Both the position numbers and the translations under genes were made by a program. A DNA stretch of 64,000 bases from Pedobacter sp. MR2016-24 (GTDB taxonomy: Bacteria > Bacteroidota > Bacteroidia > Sphingobacteriales > Sphingobacteriaceae): the NCBI RefSeq assembly GCF_026239655.1, contig NZ_JAPIVO010000001.1:868001-932000 (forward strand), in the 5' to 3' direction. Within the stretch, counting starts at the first letter, position 1. The number at the start of each line of letters is the position of its first letter. Below are positions 8,128 to 17,172 of this stretch, in pieces. Under the pieces are notes generated by a model. It searched no databases and was not told where the DNA came from. It saw only the letters and a program-made list of their open reading frames with translations.

Positions 8128-10077
8128 TTAAGCAATGTTTTTCTCATTCAGCTTACTGTGTTTAAAACCATAAAGGAAATAAACAATCAGTCCGACGATC
8201 AGCCAGATGCCGAACCCTATCCAGTTTGATATACCCAACTCGCACATCATGTACAAACAGCTCAGCAGACCGAGCACAGGGATAAGTGATAAGTTTTTAG
8301 TGATGCAATAATAGGTAATGACAACGCAGATAAAGAAGAATATCCACATGGGTATTTTATGCTTAAATAATCCCCAGCCGCTTTCGAATTTTTTATCCGG
8401 ACTTACTGTGCTTCTTTCAATGAAACTTTGGTACTGTGCTGCACTCAATCCGTTTAGATAAGCTTCTGTATCAATGTTTTTCTCAATTACATTAACTTGT
8501 TGCTGCTCGTTTTTAATCTGCGTCTGCACACTACTTAGTTCTGCTGAATTCAGAGAGGTAATAAAACTGATCGGATCATGAACTTTCGCTTTATTGGTAA
8601 TAAAGTCAGTTGTCTGTGATTTAAGCACGGTAAATCCGGCAATAATTAAAGCAAGAAATACAACAGGGATAATGTATTTAGAATTTGCGTAGGGAATCCT
8701 GAACTTACCACGCTGAATATTTGGCTTGTTCTGTAATACCAGAACACCCGCACATACCAATACAAAGGCAAAGAGTGTTCCTATAGAACAAAGATCAGTA
8801 ACAATGGTAAGGTTCATGAACAGGGAAGGAACGGCAACTACAAATCCAACTACAATTGTGGCGAAGGAAGGTGTTTTATACACGGGGTGTATTTTCGAGA
8901 ATCTTTTTGGCAGCAGACCATCACGACTCATACTCATCCATATACGTGGCTGCCCCATTTGAAAAACAAGTAGTACACTCGCCATAGCGAAGACCGCACT
9001 CACTGCGATTATTCCGCTCATCAATTTAAGATCAATCTGGTCAAATACGAATGCCAGCGGATCACCCACAGCAAGCAGGTCGTATCTCACAATACCAGTC
9101 AGTACCAACGCAATGGCGACATATAAAACGGTACAAATAATAATTGCCCACATCATTCCTCTCGGCAAATCTTTTTGCGGGTTTTTGCATTCCTCAGCAG
9201 TTGTGGATATTGCATCAAAACCTATATAAGCAAAGAATACAGCTGAAACACCTTTCAGGACGCCAGAGGCTCCGTTAGGTGCAAATGGATTCCAGTTTTT
9301 AGTGTCGATATAAAAGACCCCTACAGCAAGTACCAGCAGAATCACAGCTAGTTTAACAATTACCATTGCGTTACTTGCGTTTTTAGACTCTTTCATCCCC
9401 CTGTAAACCAGCCAGGTGATGAGTATGATAATACCCAGCGCAGGTAAATCTGCAACAATATGAAAATCACCAATTCGGGGAGCTGTAACCCATGCATTAT
9501 TTGCAATACGCGTTGCATCATCCAGATTAGCGGAACTTTTTCCGGCATTCATCAGGGCATCTGCATGGGTATGTCCGTTAAATGCGGTAAGGTAGTCCAT
9601 CGTCATCCAGTCGGGCAGATGAATTCCGTCAATGCCCAATGCGGGTATATGTATGGAGGATAACAAACCCGTGAAATAATCGGACCAGGAAATGGCTACG
9701 GTAATATTGCCAATAGCATACTCCATAATGAGTGACCAGCCTATGATCCATGCAACAAGTTCTCCAAATGCTACGTAAGAGTAAGTATATGCACTTCCTG
9801 AAACCGGAACCATAGAGGCGAACTCAGCATAGGCAAAAGCGGCGAAACTACAGGCGATAGCGGTAAAAATAAATAAGAATATCACTGCGGGGCCACCGTC
9901 TGCACTCGCTTTTCCGATAGTACTGAAAATTCCGGCACCTATAATTGCAGCAATTCCGAATGCAGTCAGATCTCTAACACCAAGTGTTTTATTCAAAGAT
10001 GCATGATCGCCGTAGCCTTTTTCTGCATCTTCCAGTATTTTAGTAATTGACTTTTTTCGGAAAAGATTCTCAAACAT
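8128..10077 (-). CDS. APC-family amino acid permease with a long loop near the C-terminus
   Basis: I use the ATG ending at 10077 (MFENLFRKKSITKILEDAEK, 649 residues); an upstream TTG is less likely. The protein has the APC superfamily glycine-rich first helix (GIAAIIGAGIFSTIGKAS), a PVSGSAYTYSYVAFGE block in helices 2-3, and about 12-14 hydrophobic helices, resembling cationic amino acid transporters. A hydrophilic stretch at about residues 490-568 (including QTQIKNEQQQVNVIEKNIDT) separates the last helices. The related permease at 34682-36196 lacks it, which makes this protein about 145 residues longer. It would import amino acids across the inner membrane; the substrate is not determined. 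It follows the M3 peptidase gene by 51 nt. Confidence 0.88.
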   Translation of the reverse strand: MFENLFRKKSITKILEDAEKGYGDHASLNKTLGVRDLTAFGIAAIIGAGIFSTIGKASADGGPAVIFLFIFTAIACSFAAFAYAEFASMVPVSGSAYTYSYVAFGELVAWIIGWSLIMEYAIGNITVAISWSDYFTGLLSSIHIPALGIDGIHLPDWMTMDYLTAFNGHTHADALMNAGKSSANLDDATRIANNAWVTAPRIGDFHIVADLPALGIIILITWLVYRGMKESKNASNAMVIVKLAVILLVLAVGVFYIDTKNWNPFAPNGASGVLKGVSAVFFAYIGFDAISTTAEECKNPQKDLPRGMMWAIIICTVLYVAIALVLTGIVRYDLLAVGDPLAFVFDQIDLKLMSGIIAVSAVFAMASVLLVFQMGQPRIWMSMSRDGLLPKRFSKIHPVYKTPSFATIVVGFVVAVPSLFMNLTIVTDLCSIGTLFAFVLVCAGVLVLQNKPNIQRGKFRIPYANSKYIIPVVFLALIIAGFTVLKSQTTDFITNKAKVHDPISFITSLNSAELSSVQTQIKNEQQQVNVIEKNIDTEAYLNGLSAAQYQSFIERSTVSPDKKFESGWGLFKHKIPMWIFFFICVVITYYCITKNLSLIPVLGLLSCLYMMCELGISNWIGFGIWLIVGLIVYFLYGFKHSKLNEKNIA

Positions 10078-10128
10078 AATTAGCAATTGGGGTGGTTTTT
10101 CGCCTAAATTATAAAAATACTATTAAAA

Positions 10129-11844
10129 CTAGTCTAGTTTAGCGAGTTCATCTTTTACAAATAACGCTAAATCCTTAATATAGCTGCTGCTGAAATCAAA
10201 TTTGATACCTGCAGTTTCATATATTTCGTTCATTGGTTTTGTATAGCCTAATGCCAGGGCATCCAGGTACTGCTGTAAGGCTTTCTCCGGGTTTTCCTTG
10301 TAGTTTTTCCATATTGCTATTGCACCAAGCTGCGCAATGGCATACTCAATATAGTAAAAAGGAACCTCAAAAAGGTGTAGTTGTTTTTGCCATACGTTAC
10401 CAAATTCATGTTCTAATCCATCCCAGTTTGCGAAACCAGCACCAAAACGGTTATAGATTTGTTTGAAAGCCTCTTCTCTGTCGGCCGCATTATGGGAAGG
10501 ATTGGTATAAATCCAGTGCTGAAACTGATCAATTACGGCTACCCATGGTAATGTTTTTAATACATCAAGCAATTGTTCTTTTTTTGCACGGATCAGGTCG
10601 CCTTCATTGTCAAAATAAACCGGCCACTGATCCATTGAAATTAATTCCATGCTCATCGAAGCAAGTTCGGCAACTTCAGACGGGCAATGTTTAAAGTCGT
10701 TCAGCTCCAGGTTTGCCGTTAGAAAAGTATGCACAGCATGACCACCTTCGTGAACCATTGTCGTCAGGTCTCTCAACGATCCCGCAGAGTTCATGAAGAT
10801 AAATGGAGCGCCGGTTTCTGCAAGCGGGTAATTGTATCCGCCCGGAGCTTTACCTTTTCTGCTTTCTACATCAAAAAGGTTATTCGCCTTCATGGTATTC
10901 AGCATTTGTCCCAGTTTAGGGTCAATCGAGGTGAAGGCTGTAATGGTTTTATCAATCAGTTCTTCACCGTTTTTAAACGGTTTAAGTGCTGGTTTGCCGG
11001 AAGTACTCACTTCCATATCCCATGGCTTTAATTCTTCCAGTCCTAATAACTCTGCTCTTTTTTCTGCCTGTTCTTTTAATAGGGGAACAATTTCCTTTTC
11101 AATAGCTTCATGGAATTCGTAACAATCCTTAACATCATAATCGAATCTGCCCAGGGCCTGGAACATGTAATCTCTGTAGTTTTCAAACCCAGCATTTAAT
11201 GCTACCTGATGGCGCATTACGATGAGTTCGTCGAACAATATATTCAATGCGTCTTTATCTACCAGACGCCGTTGCTGTATGGTTTCCCAGGCCTGCTGAC
11301 GAACGGCTCTGCTGATATCTTTTATGAAATTTGAGGCTTGTTCCAGCGTATATTCCTGGTCATTCAGCACCACGCTCATTGCACCTGTTGTAGACTGATA
11401 TCTTTGTTGTGCTACCTGTAATTTGGTAAACAGCGCTACGTTTTCTTCCCTGTAAATTTCCAGCGACTTTCTAATGGCACGCAGGTATACAAAGTATTTT
11501 TCCTGATCCAGTTCTTCTGCAAATTCGCTCGCAATCAGTTTCTTATTGAGCAGGTTGGCTACAGGAGAAATTTTCGGTTCAATTTCGGTAGCAAAATACT
11601 GGAATTTTTGTACTAGGTCTTCATTTGCGGTATCGCAACTCATCCGGATATATCTCCATGCAAAATCTTCTTCCAGTGCTGCTTCCAGTTCACTTTTATC
11701 TTTTAACCATTTTTCCAGCTCTTGTACGCTATTGATCTCGCGGTTTAACAACTCGTCCAGTATAGGTGAAAGGTTGTCCCATTTCATTTCTATGGTTTGT
11801 GGTATATAGGTTCTGGTTTTTTTAGGGATGATAAGATTAATCAT
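10129..11844 (-). CDS. M3 family oligoendopeptidase (PepF-like)
   Basis: This 571-residue cytosolic metallopeptidase has the zinc motif HEGGH in TMVHEGGHAVHTF and the third ligand region ELASMSMELISM, about 25 residues later, as in thimet/oligopeptidase F enzymes. Upstream it is helical, as expected for the domain that closes over the peptide channel. It degrades short peptides. It starts 5 nt after the UbiA-type gene and precedes an amino acid permease, a plausible but not necessarily functional pairing of peptide breakdown with amino acid transport. Confidence 0.93.
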   Translation of the reverse strand: MINLIIPKKTRTYIPQTIEMKWDNLSPILDELLNREINSVQELEKWLKDKSELEAALEEDFAWRYIRMSCDTANEDLVQKFQYFATEIEPKISPVANLLNKKLIASEFAEELDQEKYFVYLRAIRKSLEIYREENVALFTKLQVAQQRYQSTTGAMSVVLNDQEYTLEQASNFIKDISRAVRQQAWETIQQRRLVDKDALNILFDELIVMRHQVALNAGFENYRDYMFQALGRFDYDVKDCYEFHEAIEKEIVPLLKEQAEKRAELLGLEELKPWDMEVSTSGKPALKPFKNGEELIDKTITAFTSIDPKLGQMLNTMKANNLFDVESRKGKAPGGYNYPLAETGAPFIFMNSAGSLRDLTTMVHEGGHAVHTFLTANLELNDFKHCPSEVAELASMSMELISMDQWPVYFDNEGDLIRAKKEQLLDVLKTLPWVAVIDQFQHWIYTNPSHNAADREEAFKQIYNRFGAGFANWDGLEHEFGNVWQKQLHLFEVPFYYIEYAIAQLGAIAIWKNYKENPEKALQQYLDALALGYTKPMNEIYETAGIKFDFSSSYIKDLALFVKDELAKLD

Positions 11845-11849
11845 GAGGT

Positions 11850-12716
11850 TTAGAATTTTAAATAAGTTCTTAAAAAGGCATCCAGTAAAAAACAGACAGC
11901 AAAAACTACCGAAGCAATGCCGTTTGATGTCTGAAATGCACGATTTACTTTACTGATATCATTAGGTTTTACCAGCAGGTGCTGATAAATAAGCATAGAG
12001 CAGAAGAAAGCTACTCCCAGATAATAAGCCCAGCTGAATGTAGTGAAGAAAATAGGCAATATCACACATAAAGCAGAGAAAACGTGAAGGAATTCAGAAA
12101 GGCGCAGTGCTTTTTTTCTCCCGAGTGCGGAAGGGATGGAGTGCAGCTGCTCTCCTTTATCAAATTCTTCATCCTGGAGCGCATAGATAATATCAAATCC
12201 GCTTACCCAGAATAATACCGCAAAGGAGTACAGCACAGGAACAATATTAAACTGGCCTGTAACAGCGATATAAGCACCTATTGGTGCAAGTGATAAACCC
12301 AGACCAAGTACCAGGTGACATAGCGCAGTAAATCTTTTGGTATAGCTGTAAAATAAAACTACAAATAGCGCTACTGGTGAAAGATAAAGGCAAAGGGAGT
12401 TAATGAAGGCAGTTGTGGCTACAAAGAGTATACAATTGACAATCACAAAAATAAGTGCCGAATTTGCAGACACCTTTCCTGCCGGAATATCACGCATTTG
12501 TGTACGCGGGTTTTTCGCATCAATGTCTCTGTCCAGATACCTGTTAAAGGCCATTGCTGCGTTACGGGCAAATACCATACACAGCAATACCAGAACCAGC
12601 AGCAGCCAGTTGAAAGGATGATCAGTAGTCGTTACTCCCAGGAAGAAGCCTATCATTGCAAAGGGGAGTGCAAAAACTGAATGTGCAAACAGCACAAGCG
12701 AGAAGTACTTTTTCAT
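11850..12716 (-). CDS. UbiA-family prenyltransferase (MqnP/UbiA-like)
   Basis: This 288-residue integral membrane protein has about nine hydrophobic helices. The first Asp-rich motif is NRYLDRDIDAKNPRT (Asn58, Asp62, Asp64, Asp66). The second is DIIYALQDEEFDKG at about 174-187, which binds prenyl diphosphate through Mg2+. The pattern matches the putative 4-hydroxybenzoate polyprenyltransferase subgroup that includes MqnP of the futalosine menaquinone route, rather than MenA. It would attach the isoprenoid tail in quinone synthesis. A ubiE/menG methyltransferase, a later step of the same pathway, lies 0.7 kb away on the other strand. Which menaquinone route this organism uses cannot be decided here. 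Confidence 0.85.
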   Translation of the reverse strand: MKKYFSLVLFAHSVFALPFAMIGFFLGVTTTDHPFNWLLLVLVLLCMVFARNAAMAFNRYLDRDIDAKNPRTQMRDIPAGKVSANSALIFVIVNCILFVATTAFINSLCLYLSPVALFVVLFYSYTKRFTALCHLVLGLGLSLAPIGAYIAVTGQFNIVPVLYSFAVLFWVSGFDIIYALQDEEFDKGEQLHSIPSALGRKKALRLSEFLHVFSALCVILPIFFTTFSWAYYLGVAFFCSMLIYQHLLVKPNDISKVNRAFQTSNGIASVVFAVCFLLDAFLRTYLKF

Positions 12717-12790
12717 TAATATATTCTTTTGATGAGCAAGACCTGCACATAAATAAGGGTTATTAAGGCCTTATGATGCAGGTTTTATAA

Positions 12791-13420
12791 TTAGCTGTTA
12801 TCGTTAGGCGTAAGTATCGGCATGGCGAAATCCAGGTTCGTCTGCTCAATGAAATTCAAAATCTCCTCTTTTCCTATTCCTTTTTCTGAGGAAGTGGTGA
12901 ATGTTGGTGGTACTTCTTCAAACCAGCCAGATAATTCCTTCTTAAAAAGCGCGATATTCTGATTTGTTTTTGAGGGCGACTGTTTATCTGTCTTCGTAAA
13001 GGCCAGAACAAAGGGAATCTGAATCTCTCCCATCCAGCAGCAAAACTCAATATCAATCTTTTGCGGTGGTATTCTGCTGTCAATTAAAACAAATACACAC
13101 TGTAAACTTTCTCTTTTTGTGATGTAATTACGGATGAATTTCTCCCAGCTTTCACGGCTGTTTTTAGAAACTTTAGCATAACCGTAACCGGGTAAATCTA
13201 CGATATACCATTTTTCATTAATCAGAAAATGGTTGATTAACTGCGTTTTTCCAGGTTTCTGCGATGTTTTTGCCAGACCATGCTGGTTAACAAGCATATT
13301 GATAAGTGAAGATTTTCCTACATTTGAACGGCCTATAAAAGCATATTCCGGCATGTTCGCTACCGGTAGTGCAGCCATCTTCGTGTTGCTGCAAATAAAA
13401 GTTGCTGATTTTATAATCAT
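12791..13420 (-). CDS. engB: Ribosome biogenesis GTPase EngB (YsxC/YihA)
   Basis: The 209-residue protein has the small Ras-like EngB layout: G1 GRSNVGKS at 30-37, G3 DLPGYGYAKV from 75, G4 TKTD at 142-145, and the TSSEKGIG block as G5. EngB helps assemble the large ribosomal subunit in the cytosol. The start is supported by the conserved N-terminus (KSATFICSNTKMAALP). A TACCTTTG promoter box ends 4 nt before this ATG on the minus strand, so the mRNA probably begins at or next to the start codon. The gene is divergent from ubiE. Confidence 0.95.
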   Translation of the reverse strand: MIIKSATFICSNTKMAALPVANMPEYAFIGRSNVGKSSLINMLVNQHGLAKTSQKPGKTQLINHFLINEKWYIVDLPGYGYAKVSKNSRESWEKFIRNYITKRESLQCVFVLIDSRIPPQKIDIEFCCWMGEIQIPFVLAFTKTDKQSPSKTNQNIALFKKELSGWFEEVPPTFTTSSEKGIGKEEILNFIEQTNLDFAMPILTPNDNS

Positions 13421-13424
13421 TTGA

Positions 13425-13432
13425 CAAAGGTA
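13425..13432 (-). promoter_or_regulatory. -7 promoter box for engB, 4 nt before its ATG
   Basis: The minus strand reads TACCTTTG, then TCAA, then the ATG of engB. It is a full TAnnTTTG match. With transcription starting about 4 nt after the box, the mRNA would be leaderless or nearly so. Confidence 0.6.
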
Positions 13433-13455
13433 GAAAATTAGTTTTCAACAATACT

Positions 13456-13463
13456 TATCTTTG
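13456..13463 (+). promoter_or_regulatory. -7 promoter box for ubiE, 9 nt before its ATG
   Basis: TATCTTTG, a full TAnnTTTG match, is followed by nine nucleotides and the ATG of ubiE. It is paired back to back with the engB box 23 nt away. Confidence 0.6.
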
Positions 13464-13472
13464 CTCCACACC

Positions 13473-14204
13473 ATGAACGAAAAAATAACACCATACCAAT
13501 CTGAGACGATTACAAAGAAAGAACAGGTAGCTACTATGTTCAATAATATTTCAGGTACTTACGACTTTTTAAATCACTTTCTTTCTCTTGGAATTGATAT
13601 CATATGGCGTAAAAAAGCGATCAGAGAGCTGAGTGCCCTTCGGCCACGCGTAATGCTTGATGTAGCTACCGGCACAGGCGATTTCGCTTTTGAGGCTATA
13701 AAAATATTGAATCCTGAAAAAATTACGGGTGTAGATATTTCTGTGGGTATGCTTGATGTGGCACGTAAGAAGATCGCTGAGCGCAATTTACAGCATGTGT
13801 TTTCGGTGCAGACTGGTGATTCTGAGGGTTTGCATTTTGAAGATAACCACTTTGATGCGATTACAGTGGCTTTTGGGGTCAGGAATTACGAAAATCTGGA
13901 GAAAGGATTAGCGGATATGCTGCGTGTACTTAAACCAGGTGGGAAAATTGTGATTTTAGAATTTTCCAAGCCAACAGCTTTTCCCGTGAAGCAGACCTAT
14001 AACTTCTATTTTAAATATCTGCTGCCTGTTTTTGGTAAATTATTTTCAAAAGATGCCAGAGCTTACACTTATCTGAACGAATCTGTGATTGCATTTCCTG
14101 ATGGTAAATCTTTTACGCAATTAATGGATAAAGTAGGCTATCTTCAAACTAAACACAGGCCATTAACATTTGGAATAAGTGCTATATACACGGGTATAAA
14201 ATAA
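13473..14204 (+). CDS. ubiE: Demethylmenaquinone methyltransferase (UbiE/MenG)
   Basis: I take ATG at 13473 (MNEKITPYQSE, 243 residues) rather than an in-frame TTG that overlaps the promoter box. Class I SAM-dependent methyltransferase motifs are present: DVATGTGDFAFEA (motif I), GVDISVGMLDVAR (acidic residue for the ribose), VAFGVRNYENLEKG (UbiE signature), and LKPGGKIVILEFSKP. It methylates demethylmenaquinone to menaquinone at the inner membrane. The gene after it is porT-like, an order I recall from other Bacteroidota. Confidence 0.95.
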   Translation: MNEKITPYQSETITKKEQVATMFNNISGTYDFLNHFLSLGIDIIWRKKAIRELSALRPRVMLDVATGTGDFAFEAIKILNPEKITGVDISVGMLDVARKKIAERNLQHVFSVQTGDSEGLHFEDNHFDAITVAFGVRNYENLEKGLADMLRVLKPGGKIVILEFSKPTAFPVKQTYNFYFKYLLPVFGKLFSKDARAYTYLNESVIAFPDGKSFTQLMDKVGYLQTKHRPLTFGISAIYTGIK

Positions 14205-14250
14205 TTTGTTAAAGAACCAGCATACAGTAAAACGAAAGCTATAAATAGGT

Positions 14251-15000
14251 ATGAAAATAAAACTGAGTTTTCTTGTGCTGTTCACGTTTATCTTTGCTGC
14301 GGCCAGGGCCCAGAACTGGGGCGGCGGTGTAGATGATGAGAAGGTACATTTCGGATTTACCTTCCAGTATACCAATTCACTCTATAAAATCCAGAAGAAG
14401 TCCGGCTGGAGAGCTCCATTCCTGGATCCGGAAACTGGTGCTCAGCTCACAGATTCGTTGTCTGCCCTCTACGGCAAATCATCACCTGGCTTTGGGATCG
14501 GCTTTGTCATCAATGGCAGGATCAGTAATCATGCAGATGTGCGTTTAACCCCGGTTCTTGTTTTCACAGACCGGATCATTTCTTACGATTATGTGCAGCC
14601 TACTACGGTGAACATGCCTTTCAGTACGATCGACCAAAAGGTACAGGCTACGATGGTGGAATTTCCATTAGGCATCAAGATAAAATCTAACAGGCGGAAT
14701 AACTTTAGGGCCTATATGTTATATGGTGCGAAGTATTCAATGGATATCACATCGAAAAAAAAGACAGAAGACGGGGGGAATGATTATTTATACAAATTCC
14801 TGAAAAACAAAAAGAGTTACCTGTCTTACGAAGCCGCCTTTGGGATGGATCTGTACTTTGAGTATTTCAAAATGTCTCCCGAGATAAAATTCTCCTATTC
14901 TCCAAAAAATATATTGGATACTAATTCTCCAAATCCATATAATATGCCAATTGATAAGCTAACGTTACGTCATGTTACGTTCAGTTTATTTTTTGAATGA
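14251..15000 (+). CDS. porT: PorT-like outer-membrane beta-barrel protein (type IX secretion)
   Basis: The 249-residue protein has a signal peptide (MKIKLSFLVLFTFIFAAARA|Q). The mature sequence alternates as expected for an eight-stranded PorT-family barrel and ends in an aromatic strand (HVTFSLFFE). Characteristic features are HFGFTFQYTNSLYKI after the signal, PFLDPETGAQL, and VEFPLGIKIKSNR. Its place directly after ubiE supports true PorT (SprT) over a generic porin. PorT is needed for T9SS-mediated protein secretion. The T9SS cargo gene at 5345-5860 and porG at 18779 agree with a working system in the genome. Confidence 0.75.
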   Translation: MKIKLSFLVLFTFIFAAARAQNWGGGVDDEKVHFGFTFQYTNSLYKIQKKSGWRAPFLDPETGAQLTDSLSALYGKSSPGFGIGFVINGRISNHADVRLTPVLVFTDRIISYDYVQPTTVNMPFSTIDQKVQATMVEFPLGIKIKSNRRNNFRAYMLYGAKYSMDITSKKKTEDGGNDYLYKFLKNKKSYLSYEAAFGMDLYFEYFKMSPEIKFSYSPKNILDTNSPNPYNMPIDKLTLRHVTFSLFFE

Positions 15001-15021
15001 TGGAGCAACATTAAAAAATCA

Positions 15022-15029
15022 TAGCTTTG
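15022..15029 (+). promoter_or_regulatory. -7 promoter box upstream of the SDR gene
   Basis: TAGCTTTG is a full TAnnTTTG match, 49 nt before the SDR ATG at 15079 and just after the porT stop. No clear -33 element was found. Confidence 0.45.
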
Positions 15030-15078
15030 CGCTATCAATGCTTAATTGCAGATCAATTTCGAATTTAATATCAGACAC

Positions 15079-15834
15079 ATGAAAACCGCATTAATTACTG
15101 GCGCAACTTCGGGCATAGGGAAAGCTTGTGCGCACACCTTTGCACAACAGGGATACAGATTGATTTTAGTTGCAAGACGAGAGCATGAACTGGTTAAGAT
15201 AGCAAAACACCTGGCGGATAAATACGCTGTTGCTGTAGAAACGCTTGTTGCGGATGTAAGAGATAATACGGTGCTTACACAAGTATTGGAAAGCCTGGCA
15301 GAAGACTGGAAGACTGTTGATGTACTGGTGAATAACGCCGGACTGAGTCAGGGTTTGGATCCAATTGATAAGGGTGATACGAATGATTGGGATACAATGA
15401 TTGACACCAATGTGAAAGGATTGCTTTATGTGACGAGGATTGTATCGGGCTGGATGGTGAGTCATAAAAAAGGCCACATTATCAATATCGGTTCAATAGC
15501 AGGTAAAGAAGTTTATCCAAACGGTAATGTATACTGTGCTACAAAACATGCGGTTGATGCACTAAATAAAGGAATGCGGATGGATCTTCTTCCTCATGGC
15601 ATTAAAGTAACAGCAATTAATCCCGGAATGGTGGAAACGGAATTTTCTGTGGTCCGCTTTAAAGGAGATGAAGATAAAGCGAAAAAAGTTTATGAGGGAC
15701 TGGAGCCTTTGCTTGCTGATGATATTGCAGAAGCGATCTGGTTTGTGGTTAGTCGCCCCGCTCATGTAAATATAAATGATATGCTGATTATGCCAACGGC
15801 GCAGGCATCAGCTACATTAGTACAAAGAAATTAG
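15079..15834 (+). CDS. Short-chain dehydrogenase/reductase (classical SDR)
   Basis: Starting at ATG 15079 (MKTALITGATSGIG, 251 residues), the cofactor loop TGATSGIG is at 7-14, NNAG at 85-88, catalytic Ser139 and the pair Tyr152/Lys156 in VYCATKHAVD. Arg residues after strand 2 (VARREHEL) suggest NADP(H). It resembles YdfG-type enzymes that act on serine or 3-hydroxy acids, but the substrate is an inference only. Upstream in-frame TTG codons add an unlikely N-terminus. The YqeY gene follows after 14 nt. Confidence 0.92.
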   Translation: MKTALITGATSGIGKACAHTFAQQGYRLILVARREHELVKIAKHLADKYAVAVETLVADVRDNTVLTQVLESLAEDWKTVDVLVNNAGLSQGLDPIDKGDTNDWDTMIDTNVKGLLYVTRIVSGWMVSHKKGHIINIGSIAGKEVYPNGNVYCATKHAVDALNKGMRMDLLPHGIKVTAINPGMVETEFSVVRFKGDEDKAKKVYEGLEPLLADDIAEAIWFVVSRPAHVNINDMLIMPTAQASATLVQRN

Positions 15835-15848
15835 TAAAAATTAAATAT

Positions 15849-16295
15849 ATGGTATCGACTACTATCGATCAGAAAATAAAAGAAGCCATGTTGGCTAAAG
15901 ATCAGGCTAAATTGAGAGGCTTCCGTGCAATAAAGGCTGCTTTATTACTGGCAAGAACAGAAAAAGGCAGTTCAGAAGAGATTGATGAAGAGGCAGAACT
16001 GAAAATCCTTCAGCGTTTAATTAAACAAAGAAAAGAGTCGTCTGATATTTACAAGCAACAGGGAAGGGCAGATCTTGCGGTTATCGAAGATGAGGAAATT
16101 GAAGTTATCAGTCAGTTTATGCCCCAGCAAATGAGCAAAGAAGAGATAGAGGCAGTAATAGCCAATATCATCACGGCTTCCGGAGCATCTTCAGTAAAAG
16201 ATATGGGAAAAGTGATGGGCCTTGCAAATAAAGAACTGGCTGGTAAAGCAGATGGGAAATTAATTGCTGAGATTGTGAAGACCCAATTGGCATAA
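15849..16295 (+). CDS. GatB/YqeY domain protein
   Basis: This 148-residue all-helical protein has the YqeY features: KDQAKLRGFRAIKAALLLART near the N-terminus, a KILQRLIKQRKES helix, and the C-terminal VKDMGKVMGLANKELAGKADG block related to the tail of GatB. The GatB tail binds tRNA, but the free-standing protein has no firmly assigned role. It is probably cotranscribed with the SDR gene. Confidence 0.93.
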   Translation: MVSTTIDQKIKEAMLAKDQAKLRGFRAIKAALLLARTEKGSSEEIDEEAELKILQRLIKQRKESSDIYKQQGRADLAVIEDEEIEVISQFMPQQMSKEEIEAVIANIITASGASSVKDMGKVMGLANKELAGKADGKLIAEIVKTQLA

Positions 16296-16407
16296 ATTGT
16301 GTTACCTATCTTTTTGTGAAGCTTAAATTTTAAAAATTAACACATTATATTGTTTTAATTTAACTTTAGTCTACTAACTTAGTAGCACATCTTACAGATA
16401 ATTAATT

Positions 16408-17172
16408 ATGAAATACGAGGTAATAGAAGACGACGGGTTTAATTATATAGAAGCTGGAAAAGGAGAAACCCTGGTATTACTTCATGGTTTGATGGGAGAG
16501 TTAAGTAACTGGGAACCTACAATTGATTATTTTAAAGATCGTTATCATGTTCTTGTACCAATTTTGCCCATTTATGAATTGCCTTTGCTTACTTTAGGTG
16601 TAAAGAGTCTAGCGAAGTATGTTCATAAATTTATTAAATTTAAAAAGCTTGGCCAGGTTGTGCTTATTGGTAACTCTCTAGGCGGACACGTTGGTTTGGT
16701 AGTTACTGCGGCTCATCAGGAAAGTGTAAAAGCACTGGTGCTTACCGGAAGTTCTGGCTTATATGAAAATGCTTTTGGAGGTTCATTTCCAAGAAGAGAA
16801 AGTTATGATTATATTCGTGAAAAGGTAGCTTTTACTTTTTACGATCCTGCAATAGCAACAGATGAACTGGTTGATGAAGTTTTTAAGTCTGTGAATGACA
16901 GGTCCAGGGTAATTCGTATTCTGGCATTAGCAAAATCTGCTATCCGTCATAACATGTCGAAGGATCTTTCGAAAATCACTATTCCGGTTTCACTGATCTG
17001 GGGCAAACAGGATAAGGTTACCCCACCAGAAGTTGCTGAAGAGTTTCATCAGCTGTTACCGAACTCTGAATTGAACTGGGTCGACAAATGCGGGCACGCA
17101 CCAATGATGGAGCGTCCTGAAGAATTTATCACTTATCTAAACACGTTTTTAGATAGAATATTGCTGAAATAA
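16408..17172 (+). CDS. Alpha/beta hydrolase
   Basis: The 254-residue protein has the alpha/beta hydrolase core: LLHGLMGELSNW for the oxyanion region, nucleophile elbow GNSLGG (Ser about 91), the Asp strand LIWGKQDKVTPP, and the catalytic His in KCGHAPMMERPEEF. The acyl substrate cannot be predicted. The stop codon shares its last A with the start of the CBS gene (TAATG), so translation of the two is coupled. This pair stands directly upstream of nadK and porG. Confidence 0.9.
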   Translation: MKYEVIEDDGFNYIEAGKGETLVLLHGLMGELSNWEPTIDYFKDRYHVLVPILPIYELPLLTLGVKSLAKYVHKFIKFKKLGQVVLIGNSLGGHVGLVVTAAHQESVKALVLTGSSGLYENAFGGSFPRRESYDYIREKVAFTFYDPAIATDELVDEVFKSVNDRSRVIRILALAKSAIRHNMSKDLSKITIPVSLIWGKQDKVTPPEVAEEFHQLLPNSELNWVDKCGHAPMMERPEEFITYLNTFLDRILLK

